64,000 bases of DNA from Variovorax paradoxus (lineage in GTDB: Bacteria > Pseudomonadota > Gammaproteobacteria > Burkholderiales > Burkholderiaceae_C). Below the pieces are notes generated by a model that saw only the letters and a list, made by a program, of their open reading frames with translations, did no database searches and was not told the DNA's origin. This document shows positions 1-7,262 of this stretch, piece after piece. The position numbers and the translations under genes were made by a program. The number at the start of each line of letters is the position of its first letter. Within the stretch, counting starts at the first letter, position 1. The stretch is taken from contig NZ_JAUSXG010000001.1 in the NCBI RefSeq assembly GCF_030815855.1, forward strand, positions 4,526,001-4,590,000, read 5' to 3'.

Positions 1-1113
1 GGATCGATGGAAGCAAGGCGAGCGGATCGCCGAGATCGCCATGGCGTTGAGACGCCCGGTGCCCTCGATACAGACGTGGATCGGCAAGGCAGGCGGCTTT
101 GCCCCTCGAGAGTGCCATCGCGCGCCTGGCGCCTTGACGCTGCGCGAGCGCGAGGAGATCTCGCGTGGACTCTCGACGGGCGAGTCGATACGCTTGATCG
201 CGGCGCGGCTGTCCCGCAGTCCCAGTACCGTCTCGCGAGAGATCCAGCGCAATGGGGGACATGCCCGATATCGCGCGATCAGTGCCGACGAAGCGGCCTG
301 GCACAGGGCCAAGAGGCCCCAGTGCTGTCACCTGCAGCGCCACCCCGCGCTTGCGCTGGAAGTCGCTGGCAAGCTCAGACTGTGCTGGTCGCCCGAGCAG
401 ATTTCGGGATGGCTCAAGCGCCAGTTCCCCGAAGATGGCGGAATGAACGTCTCGCACGAAACGATTTACAGAACGCTTTTCGTCCAGGCCCGTGGTGCCC
501 TCAAGAAGGAGCTGACGGCCTATCTTCGAGAGCACACCAGGATGCGGCGACCCCGTGTGCAGTCGCCCCCGCCTGGGCCCTATCGCATCAAGGACCTGGT
601 CTCCATCAGCCAGCGTCCGCCGCAGGCCAATGACCGCGCGGTGCCGGGCCACTGGGAAGGCGACTTGCTGTTCGGAACGCTCAACTGCCAGGTCGCAACG
701 CTGGTGGAGCGCCATTCGCGTTACCTCATCCTGGTCAAGGTGGACGGCAAGGACACCAACAGCGTGGTTGCAGCCTTGAGCCGTCAGGTCAAGAGATTGC
801 CTGCGGGGCTGATGAAGACCCTGACCTGGGACCGGGGCAGCGAGATGGCCGCTCACCGCAAGTTCTCCATGGCAACCGATGTGGATGTGTACTTCTGCGA
901 CCCACAGAGTCCGTGGCAGCGTGGCTCCAACGAGAACACCAATCGGCTGCTTCGCCAGTACCTGCCCAAGGGCAAGGACTTCTCTCACCTCACGCAGGCC
1001 CAGTTCGATCGCATCGCCAATGAAATGAACGGTCGACCAAGACAGACACTTGGCTTTGCCAACCCTGCTGAGGTACTCTGGCAGGCCGTTGCATCGACGG
1101 GTTGAGCCCGCCG
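1..1113 (+). mobile_element. IS30-family insertion sequence, left end outside the window
   Basis: The first 1.1 kb is the body and right part of an IS30-family element, identified only by its transposase. The left inverted repeat lies before the window, so the right inverted repeat cannot be matched. The transposase stop codon at 1103-1105 probably lies inside or just before the right terminal repeat, as is usual in the family; the right boundary given here is approximate. The element ends about 170 bases before hemE. Confidence 0.7.
2..1105 (+). CDS. IS30-family transposase, 5' end truncated by the window
   Basis: This is a DDE transposase that cuts and joins the ends of its insertion sequence. 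The reading frame is open to the first base of the window, and the residues before the first ATG at 41 ([12 protein letters not shown]) match the usual N-terminal helix of IS30 transposases, so the true start lies upstream. About 367 residues are visible. A helix-turn-helix follows ([16 protein letters not shown]), then the catalytic core: first Asp in HWEGDLLFG, second Asp in TWDRGSEMA, and the Glu in [12 protein letters not shown]. All three catalytic residues are present and the frame is intact to its stop, so the copy may be active. Confidence 0.93.
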   Translation, partial: DRWKQGERIAEIAMALRRPVPSIQTWIGKAGGFAPRECHRAPGALTLREREEISRGLSTGESIRLIAARLSRSPSTVSREIQRNGGHARYRAISADEAAWHRAKRPQCCHLQRHPALALEVAGKLRLCWSPEQISGWLKRQFPEDGGMNVSHETIYRTLFVQARGALKKELTAYLREHTRMRRPRVQSPPPGPYRIKDLVSISQRPPQANDRAVPGHWEGDLLFGTLNCQVATLVERHSRYLILVKVDGKDTNSVVAALSRQVKRLPAGLMKTLTWDRGSEMAAHRKFSMATDVDVYFCDPQSPWQRGSNENTNRLLRQYLPKGKDFSHLTQAQFDRIANEMNGRPRQTLGFANPAEVLWQAVASTG

Positions 1114-1170
1114 GAGCCGAAGGCGGGGGACATTCGCGGAGGGGAGTACCCGGTGGCCTGTGCACGCGCC

Positions 1171-1230
1171 CTGAACAACAGCACCCCGAACAACAGCGCC
1201 CCCAACAAAAGCGCCTCAAACAAGAGCCCC
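1171..1230 (+). repeat. four tandem copies of a degenerate 15-bp repeat upstream of hemE
   Basis: Units start at 1171, 1186, 1201 and 1216, with a core like CNGAACAACAGCNCC. They lie between the insertion sequence and hemE. In the hemE frame they would read as Asn-Asn/Lys-Ser-Xaa-Pro repeats, but they precede the likely hemE start at 1282, so they are probably untranslated leader or the remains of IS-flanking DNA. Confidence 0.7.
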
Positions 1231-1281
1231 CGAACAGCGGCACTCGAAGAGAAAGCCCAGTCCCCCTGCGACAATCGGGCA

Positions 1282-2388
1282 ATGCCTTTCGCCCCATTGC
1301 AAAACGACACTTTCCTGCGGGCCTGCTGGCGCCAGGCCACCGATCACACCCCCGTCTGGCTCATGCGCCAGGCCGGACGCTACCTGCCCGAGTACGTGGC
1401 CACCCGCGCCAAGGCCGGCAGCTTCATGGGGCTGGCGACCAACACCGACTACGCCACCGAAGTCACGCTGCAGCCGCTCGCGCGCTATCCGCTCGATGCG
1501 GCCATTCTTTTTTCCGACATCCTCACGGTGCCTGACGCCATGGGCCTGGGCCTCTCGTTCGAGGCCGGCGAAGGCCCCCGCTTCGCGCGCCCGGTGCGCG
1601 ACGAAGCCGCCGTTTCGGCGCTCGAAGTGCCCGACATGGCCAAGCTGCGCTACGTGTTCGACGCCGTGGCGTCGATCCGCAAGGCGCTCGACGGACGCGT
1701 ACCCCTCATCGGCTTTTCGGGCAGCCCCTGGACGCTGGCCTGCTACATGGTCGAAGGCGCAGGTTCCAGCGACTACCGCCTCGTGAAGAGCATGCTCTAC
1801 AGCCGCCCCGACCTGATGCACCGCCTGCTCGCGGTCAACGCCGATTCCGTGGCCACCTACCTCAATGCACAGATCGACGCCGGCGCGCAGGCCGTGATGA
1901 TTTTCGACAGCTGGGGCGGCGTGCTGGCCGACGGCGCGTTCCAGGAATTCAGCCTCGCTTACACAGCCCGCGTATTGGCCGGCCTGAAGCGCACCGGCGC
2001 CGACGGCCAGCCGGTGCCGCGCATCGTGTTCACCAAGGGCGGCGGCTTGTGGCTCGACGCCATGCGCGCGCTCGACTGCGAAGTGCTCGGCGTCGACTGG
2101 ACCGTGAACCTCTCGGCCGCGCGGCGCCTAGTCGGCGAAGGCGCCGATAGCAACGCCAAGGCCCTGCAAGGCAACATCGACCCTAACGTGCTGTTCGCGC
2201 CGCCCGCCCAGATCGAGGCCGAGGTGGCGAAAGTGCTGCAGGCTTTCGGCAGGCCGCACACCGGCCCTGCGCAAGGCCCGACCCATATTTTCAACCTGGG
2301 CCACGGCATCAGCCAGTTCACGCCGCCGGACCACGTGGCGGCGCTGGTGCAGGCGGTGCACGCACAATCGCGCGCCTTGCGCGGTTGA
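1282..2388 (+). CDS. hemE: uroporphyrinogen decarboxylase
   Basis: HemE decarboxylates the four acetate side chains of uroporphyrinogen III to give coproporphyrinogen III in cytoplasmic haem synthesis. The protein of 368 residues has the usual length. The N-terminal signature [11 protein letters not shown] is at 28-38, and [12 protein letters not shown] carries the catalytic Asp at residue 79. The ATG at 1282 is chosen because [14 protein letters not shown] matches family N-termini. An in-frame extension to 1102 would add 60 residues containing a low-complexity Asn/Ser repeat and is not credible. The gene stands alone, with an insertion sequence upstream and a long non-coding gap before priA. 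Confidence 0.96.
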   Translation: MPFAPLQNDTFLRACWRQATDHTPVWLMRQAGRYLPEYVATRAKAGSFMGLATNTDYATEVTLQPLARYPLDAAILFSDILTVPDAMGLGLSFEAGEGPRFARPVRDEAAVSALEVPDMAKLRYVFDAVASIRKALDGRVPLIGFSGSPWTLACYMVEGAGSSDYRLVKSMLYSRPDLMHRLLAVNADSVATYLNAQIDAGAQAVMIFDSWGGVLADGAFQEFSLAYTARVLAGLKRTGADGQPVPRIVFTKGGGLWLDAMRALDCEVLGVDWTVNLSAARRLVGEGADSNAKALQGNIDPNVLFAPPAQIEAEVAKVLQAFGRPHTGPAQGPTHIFNLGHGISQFTPPDHVAALVQAVHAQSRALRG

Positions 2389-2488
2389 AACTGTTGCGCG
2401 GCAGGCCGACGCGACAACGCAACTGGTTTCCTCCGAAAAGCAGGTTGCAGCTGTTTGTCAAGCCCAAAAAAGGTGTAGGAGGCCCGAC

Positions 2489-2497
2489 TTATGCACA
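2489..2497 (+). promoter_or_regulatory. DnaA-box consensus match
   Basis: TTATGCACA fits TTATNCACA exactly. It lies in the AT-rich gap between hemE and priA, 178 bases from a second box in the same orientation. Binding is inferred from the consensus only. Confidence 0.5.
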
Positions 2498-2566
2498 AAA
2501 CACGTGCTGCACTGCGCAAGATTATCTGAAGCAGCTCGTTCTTTGCTCCTAAACCAGTAGCGCCCG

Positions 2567-2728
2567 TAAGTCGTTGATTTATATAGGATTTGAACTTTGC
2601 TTTTTTTGAGGGCAATCCAGTCAGACGCTTGATTTTCAAGGCTCCGCAGCGTGTCGAGCCCGGTTGTCAACAAAGTTATCCACAGAAACTCTGGATGGCG
2701 CCCAAAGCACTGAAAAATCAACGACTTA
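2567..2728. repeat. 14-bp perfect inverted repeat flanking 134 bp
   Basis: TAAGTCGTTGATTT at 2567-2580 is repeated as its exact reverse complement at 2715-2728. The arms enclose the second DnaA-box match and an AT-rich stretch, and the right arm ends about 130 bases before the chosen priA start. The separation is too long for a terminator. Paired binding sites for one protein, or the ends of a small mobile element, are possible. Confidence 0.7.
2676..2684 (+). promoter_or_regulatory. DnaA-box consensus match (TTATCCACA)
   Basis: TTATCCACA is the strongest form of the DnaA box in enterobacteria. It is followed by an AT-rich stretch and lies 175 bases before priA. It could be part of a DnaA-titration site, a DnaA-regulated promoter for priA, or a chance match. 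Confidence 0.55.
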
Positions 2729-2859
2729 AGTGGTTTTGCTCAAAGTCGCATTAACAAACCTTGCCAACGAGGACGCCCATCTCCACCGCCAGCCCGACCC
2801 CGGAAACGGCAGCCACTTCGCCGGGCAGCCCCGCCGCGCCGGCGAGCGCGCCCGCCACG

Positions 2860-4959
2860 ATGGCCTGGCGGCTCGACATCGCCGTGCAGACACCGGCGCA
2901 TGCCGCGCTCGGCGACCTGCTGAGCTATGCCGGCTCGGCACCGCTCGCGCCCGGCACGCTGGTGCGGGTGCCGCTGGGCCGGCGCGAGGTGCTGGGCGTG
3001 GTCTGGAACGAGCCCAGCTCGCTGGACGGCGCCGCGCCCGACATGGCGCTCAAGCCCGTGGGCGCGGCGCTCGACGCGCTGGCACCGCTGGGCGAAGCCT
3101 GGCGCGACCTGGTCGCCTTTGCCGCGCGCTACTACCAGCGTTCGATCGGCGAAATCGCGCTGGCCGCCTTGCCGCCGCAATTGCGCGACCTCACGACGAC
3201 CCAGCTGGCCCGCCGGCTCAAGCGCAAGACGACGATCGGGCCGGTGGCCGAAACGGCCGAAGCCGCCAACCTGATCGCGCTGAGCCCGGAGCAGACAGCC
3301 GCGCTGGCCCGCATCGAAGCTGAAACGGGCACCTTCCTGCTGGTCGGCAGCACCGGCAGCGGCAAGACCGAGGTCTACCTGCGCTGCGTGGCCGATTTGC
3401 TCGCGGGCGATGCCGCCGCCCAGGCGCTGGTGATGGTGCCCGAGATCAACCTGACGCCGCAGCTCGAAGCGCGCTTCAAGGCGCGTTTCGGCGACGACGC
3501 GGTGGTGTCGCTGCACAGCGGCATGACCAACCCGCAGCGGCTCGCAAGCTGGCTCGCGGCGCACAGCGGCGCGGCGCGCATCGTGCTGGGCACGCGCATG
3601 GCGGTGTTCGCGTCGATGCCGGGGCTGAAGCTCGTCGTGGTCGACGAGGAGCACGACCCCAGCTACAAGCAGCAGGAAGGCGCGCGGTATTCGGCGCGCG
3701 ACCTCGCCGTATGGCGCGGCCAGCGCGAGGGCGCGAAAGTGATCCTGGGCTCGGCCACACCCTCGCTCGAAAGCTGGCACCAGAGCCGTCCCGCCGAGGG
3801 CGAAGACCCGGGCGGGCGCTACGTGCGGCTCGCCATGCCCTCGCGCATCGGCGCGGGCGAGCTGCCCGCGGTGCGGCTGGTCGACATGAACCTGCAGCCG
3901 CCCAAGACCGTGCTCTCGGGCGCGCTGCTCGACGCCATCGGCCAGCGCATCGCGCGCGGAGAGCAAAGCATGGTGTTCCTGAACCGCCGCGGCTACGCGC
4001 CGGTGCTGGCCTGCGCCGATTGCGGATGGAAGAGCGAATGCCCGCACTGCAGCGCCTACCGGGTGTTCCACAAGATCGACCGCACGCTGCGCTGCCACCA
4101 CTGCGGCTTCACCGAGCGCGTGCCGCGCGCCTGCCCCGCCTGCGGCAACCCCGACATCGCGCCGGTCGGCCGCGGCACCGAGCGTCTCGAGGAGCACCTG
4201 GCCGAACTGTTCACCGCGGTGAAGCGCCCCGACGGCAGCGCCGTGCGCATTGCGCGCATCGACGCCGACAGCACCAAGAAGCAGGGCGCGCTCGAATCGC
4301 AGCTCGCGGCTGTGCACTCGGGCGAGGTCGATGTGCTGGTCGGCACGCAGATGATCGCCAAGGGGCACGACTTCCGGCGCATCACGCTGGTGGCCGCTGT
4401 GAACCCCGACGGCGCACTGTTCTCCAGCGACTTTCGCGCGCCCGAGCGGCTGTTCAGCCTGCTGATGCAGTCGGCCGGCCGCGCGGGCCGCGACGCCGCC
4501 TACCTGGCGGCGCAAGGTGCCACGGCCGAAATGTGGATCCAGACGCACCATGCGCCGCACCCGCTCTTTGCCGCCCTCCGAAAGCACGATTACGCGGCCT
4601 TCGCGCGGCAGCAACTCGAGGAACGCGCGGCCGCCGGCATGCCGCCGTTCGCGTTCCAGGCGCTGCTGCGGGCCGATGCGCGCACGCAGGAGGCCGCGCA
4701 GGCGTTCCTGAATGCGGCGAGCGCCGCGGCGGACGAACTCGAAGGCGCCGACCGCGTCGTGCGCTATCCCGCGGTGCCGCTGGCCATTCAGCGCGTGGCC
4801 AACGTGGAGCGGGCGCAGATGCTGATCGAGAGCCCTTCGCGCGCTGCGCTGCAACGCCTGCTGGCCGCTTGGCAACCGTTGCTGCACGCGTTGCGGCGCA
4901 CGCCCGAAGGCAAGGGCGTGATCCGCTGGCTGGTCGACGTCGATCCGCACAGCATTTGA
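2860..4959 (+). CDS. priA: primosomal replication-restart helicase PriA
   Basis: PriA recognises stalled or repaired forks and loads the replicative helicase. The 699-residue protein has a Walker A motif (GSTGSGKT, 163-170), a DEEH box at 262-265, and the zinc-binding insert starting at C385 with four visible CxxC-type pairs (CADC, CPHC, CHHC, CPAC). The order and length are normal for the family. The ATG at 2860 is chosen because MAWRLDIAVQTP begins the conserved N-terminal 3'-end-binding domain. A TTG at 2761 would add 33 Pro/Thr/Ala-rich residues and cannot be excluded, as neither start has a strong ribosome binding site. A hairpin terminator follows the stop. Confidence 0.95.
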   Translation: MAWRLDIAVQTPAHAALGDLLSYAGSAPLAPGTLVRVPLGRREVLGVVWNEPSSLDGAAPDMALKPVGAALDALAPLGEAWRDLVAFAARYYQRSIGEIALAALPPQLRDLTTTQLARRLKRKTTIGPVAETAEAANLIALSPEQTAALARIEAETGTFLLVGSTGSGKTEVYLRCVADLLAGDAAAQALVMVPEINLTPQLEARFKARFGDDAVVSLHSGMTNPQRLASWLAAHSGAARIVLGTRMAVFASMPGLKLVVVDEEHDPSYKQQEGARYSARDLAVWRGQREGAKVILGSATPSLESWHQSRPAEGEDPGGRYVRLAMPSRIGAGELPAVRLVDMNLQPPKTVLSGALLDAIGQRIARGEQSMVFLNRRGYAPVLACADCGWKSECPHCSAYRVFHKIDRTLRCHHCGFTERVPRACPACGNPDIAPVGRGTERLEEHLAELFTAVKRPDGSAVRIARIDADSTKKQGALESQLAAVHSGEVDVLVGTQMIAKGHDFRRITLVAAVNPDGALFSSDFRAPERLFSLLMQSAGRAGRDAAYLAAQGATAEMWIQTHHAPHPLFAALRKHDYAAFARQQLEERAAAGMPPFAFQALLRADARTQEAAQAFLNAASAAADELEGADRVVRYPAVPLAIQRVANVERAQMLIESPSRAALQRLLAAWQPLLHALRRTPEGKGVIRWLVDVDPHSI

Positions 4960-4962
4960 GGC

Positions 4963-4987
4963 GGCCTCGTACCGAGGCCGGCCTTTG
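4963..4987 (+). terminator. rho-independent terminator after priA
   Basis: GGCCTCG (4963-4969) pairs with CGAGGCC (4973-4979) across a three-base loop and is followed by a short T-containing tail. It starts four bases after the priA stop and separates priA from the oppositely oriented small gene. Confidence 0.65.
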
Positions 4988-5200
4988 TCAGTGGTGCAGG
5001 CCCGCGGGCTCCTTGCCCATGTCGACGTAGCGCAGCTCGCTGCTGCGCCGCCGAGCGATGCTTCCAGGCCATGCGAACACCACCAGGCTCAAGGCGCCCA
5101 ACGCGAGCGACGTGGCGGTGCCGAGGGTGTCGGCGTGCCACAACCAGCCCACGCTGGCGACCCAGGCCAGCCACAGCAGAATACGAACAAGTATTGCCAT
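4988..5200 (-). CDS. small inner-membrane protein of unknown function
   Basis: This 70-residue protein has two predicted membrane-spanning segments, roughly residues 3-19 (ILVRILLWLAWVASVG) and 26-45 (TATSLALGALSLVVFAW), followed by a charged cytoplasmic-type tail with RRRSSELR. No catalytic motif is seen and no family is recognised. The ATG at 5200 is preceded by a G-rich ribosome binding site (GGGGGC); a 19-codon extension upstream is hydrophilic and unlikely. A 15-bp palindrome lies 41 bases upstream and may be an operator. It is convergent with priA. Confidence 0.65.
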   Translation of the reverse strand: MAILVRILLWLAWVASVGWLWHADTLGTATSLALGALSLVVFAWPGSIARRRSSELRYVDMGKEPAGLHH

Positions 5201-5240
5201 AGTGCCCCCATACATACTTTGATTTGCAAACACTTTAGCA

Positions 5241-5255
5241 GTGTTTTGAAAACAC
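5241..5255 (-). promoter_or_regulatory. perfect 15-bp palindrome in the promoter region of the small membrane protein gene
   Basis: GTGTTTTGAAAACAC is a perfect 7-1-7 inverted repeat, 41 bases upstream of the start at 5200. Its position and symmetry suit a repressor operator. The surrounding sequence (GCAAACAC to the left) repeats one half-site. Confidence 0.45.
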
Positions 5256-5425
5256 AAGCACTCATCTGGAGTGATAGCGATAGCTATGGCTTATGGCCTA
5301 CACGGGAATCAGAAATAATCTGAAAAAGCGGTTGACTGCATGCCCGTCAGCTATTCAAGCTGTCACAGCGCGGGCCCGTTCCGGCGTCGCGCGTCAAGCA
5401 AGAACGCTGGTCGCCAGGGGTTGCC

Positions 5426-6085
5426 GTGAAACTGCCTTCATCTCTCGGTTGGGCTCTTTTTTTCGCATGTTTCGCGTGCTCGGCGGCTGAACTCGAACTG
5501 CAGGGCAGCCGGCTGGTGGTGTCGGGCATGCTCGACGGCACGGCCATCAAGACCTTTACCGAGCATCTGGACAAAGGCACGGTGCGCACCGTGGTGTTCG
5601 AGGACTCGTTCGGCGGTACCGCCGAGGCCGCCGGCGCCTTTGCCGACGCCATCCGCTCGAGCGGCGTGGAAACCGAAATTCGCGGCCAGTGCCTGGCCGC
5701 CTGCGCCTACGCCTTTCTCGCCGGCAAGACACATCGTTTCGGTGATGGCTTTCAAGTGAATGGCGTGCTGCTGCCAGTGGCCGCCAAGCCCACCGCCTCT
5801 GAACTGGCAATGCGATGGCGCGGCGGCGAAGTTCACAAGACGCTGGCCGAATTCTCGCCCGCCTCCGCCACCAGCGCGCCTCCCGCCGGCACCACCGAAC
5901 TCGGCGCCGGGGCGGTCAAGGACAACTGGCAGCCCGATCACGGCGTGCTCTTCACGGCCAGCCCTACGCTGTTCGGCCGCATCTACAACGCGTTCTACTG
6001 CGACGGCACGCAGGGCCGCGACTTCTCGAAATGCGAACGCCTGTCGGATGCCGATCCGTTCAAGCTCGGTGTACTGACGCCCTGA
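5426..6085 (+). CDS. secreted protein with a Clp-protease-like fold (COG3904-like), probably inactive
   Basis: The protein has 219 residues with an N-terminal signal peptide (about residues 1-20). The middle resembles periplasmic proteins of the ClpP/crotonase-like COG3904 group: an FGGTAEAAGAFADAIRSSG segment followed by QCLAACAYAFLAG (88-100). In relatives the second segment reads CxSAC with a Ser nucleophile. Here that position is Ala91, so peptidase activity is unlikely if the alignment is right. The C-terminal half has two more Cys residues that could form a disulphide. The start is a GTG at 5426 with AGGGG eight bases upstream. The gene stands alone and converges on an AEC permease gene. 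Function unknown. Confidence 0.6.
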   Translation: MKLPSSLGWALFFACFACSAAELELQGSRLVVSGMLDGTAIKTFTEHLDKGTVRTVVFEDSFGGTAEAAGAFADAIRSSGVETEIRGQCLAACAYAFLAGKTHRFGDGFQVNGVLLPVAAKPTASELAMRWRGGEVHKTLAEFSPASATSAPPAGTTELGAGAVKDNWQPDHGVLFTASPTLFGRIYNAFYCDGTQGRDFSKCERLSDADPFKLGVLTP

Positions 6086-6120
6086 CACCCTGAAGCAGCG
6101 GCGCCACGCGGTGGGCCGGT

Positions 6121-7143
6121 TCAGCGCAGCACGCCCACGGCCAGCGGAAAACTGAAGAAGGTCGCCACCGTCGTCCACAGGATGATGCGTGCAATGCGGC
6201 CGTTGTCGGCGCCAAAGCGCTCGGCCAGCATCGACACGTTGCTGGCGCTCGGCAGCGCCGCCACCAGCACGATGACCACCAGCGCCGAAGAAGAGAGCGG
6301 CAGCCCGAGCGCGATGGCGCCCTGCCCCAGCGCCCAGACCAAGAGCGGATGCACGAGCAGCTTGACGCCGACCACCGGCAGCACGTCGGCCAGCGGCGCC
6401 TTGCGCGGAAGCGCCGACTTCGTTCCCATGGCCGCGGCCACCGCGGCGCTGGCGCCGTGCCCGCGCGCGAGCAAGGCCGAACGCGCCAACACCGCGCCGA
6501 TGGTGAAAAGCGCCACCGGTGAAGCCGCATCGGCCAGCATGGCCACGGTGCGCTCCACGGGCCCCGGCAAGCGCCACCGCGCAGCCGACAGCAGCACGCC
6601 CAGCAGGATCGACCACGGCATCGGATTGACCAGCACACCGCGCAGCGCCTGGCGCGCCGCCTGCCGTGCGCCGCGGTGTCCGGCACCGCCGCCGGCCCCG
6701 TCGAGCCGCGACAGCGCAATGCACAGCGACGAGGTCACGACCAGGTCGAAGGCGATGGTGATGATCATCGGCCCCGCCGCCTGCGCGCCCAGCAGCGCCA
6801 CCAGGAGCGGCACGCCCATGAACCCGGTGTTCGGAAAGGCCGCCACGAGCGCACCGAATGCGCCGTCGTTCCAGCCGATGCGCGGGTTGCGGGTAAAGAC
6901 GACCACGCCCGCCACCACGGCCAGCGCGCTCACGCCCCAGACCAGTGCCACGCTGCCGTCGAGCAATTGCCCGATCGGGGTTCCGGCACCGAATCGCAAC
7001 AACATGCAAGGCAGTGCGAAATACAGCACGAAGGTGTTGAGGCCCGGAATTGCGTCGAGCGGCAGGATGCGGGCACGCGCGGCGCCATAGCCGGCGGCGA
7101 TCAGCGCGAAGAAAGGAAAGGTTACGAGAAATACAGGCAGCAC
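6121..7143 (-). CDS. AEC-family auxin-efflux-carrier-type permease
   Basis: This 340-residue integral membrane protein has about ten hydrophobic segments. It begins with LPVFLVTFPFFALIAAGYGAAR, the typical N-terminal opening of bacterial AEC carriers, which export or exchange small carboxylates and related compounds. Conserved features include FPNTGFMGVPL in the first half and the repeat-related LPSASNVSMLAERFG near the C-terminus. The substrate cannot be read from sequence. A GTG at 7143 is chosen because it places the first helix at the N-terminus; longer in-frame starts up to 7257 add polar sequence and reach the start of the divergent rep gene. It is convergent with the secreted protein gene. 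Confidence 0.85.
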   Translation of the reverse strand: MLPVFLVTFPFFALIAAGYGAARARILPLDAIPGLNTFVLYFALPCMLLRFGAGTPIGQLLDGSVALVWGVSALAVVAGVVVFTRNPRIGWNDGAFGALVAAFPNTGFMGVPLLVALLGAQAAGPMIITIAFDLVVTSSLCIALSRLDGAGGGAGHRGARQAARQALRGVLVNPMPWSILLGVLLSAARWRLPGPVERTVAMLADAASPVALFTIGAVLARSALLARGHGASAAVAAAMGTKSALPRKAPLADVLPVVGVKLLVHPLLVWALGQGAIALGLPLSSSALVVIVLVAALPSASNVSMLAERFGADNGRIARIILWTTVATFFSFPLAVGVLR

Positions 7144-7262
7144 GGCCCGATTGTCGTTGCGTCCCGCATCGTGAACTCTGGAGCGGTTCCAGAAAGCTGC
7201 GCCCCGTATCATTGCCCGCTTTGCGCCTGCCGTTCCTCTGCGGCTTTCTGTTCCCACTCCCC

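Larger units (their letters stand above)
2389..2859. other. AT-rich 470-bp intergenic region with DnaA-box matches
   Basis: No credible gene is seen between hemE and priA. Unlike its surroundings the stretch 2450-2760 is AT-rich. It holds two exact matches to the TTATNCACA DnaA-box consensus (2489-2497 and 2676-2684) and a perfect 14-bp inverted repeat (2567-2580 with 2715-2728). A TTG at 2761 could extend priA into the right end, but lacks a clear ribosome binding site. Confidence 0.75.

Noticed and set aside
1102..1281. A longer hemE start at 1102
   Set aside because: The extra 60 residues include the IS end and the Asn/Ser repeat; the family N-terminus begins at 1282.
2389..2859. A full chromosomal origin between hemE and priA
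   Set aside because: Only two DnaA boxes were found and no dnaA, dnaN, rpmH or gyrB is nearby; the evidence supports only a DnaA-site claim.
2740..4950. A 736-codon open frame on the minus strand opposite priA, and many similar long frames
   Set aside because: High-GC DNA leaves long antisense frames open. These show Arg/Ala/His-rich low-complexity sequence and no motifs, and the other strand has a clear gene.
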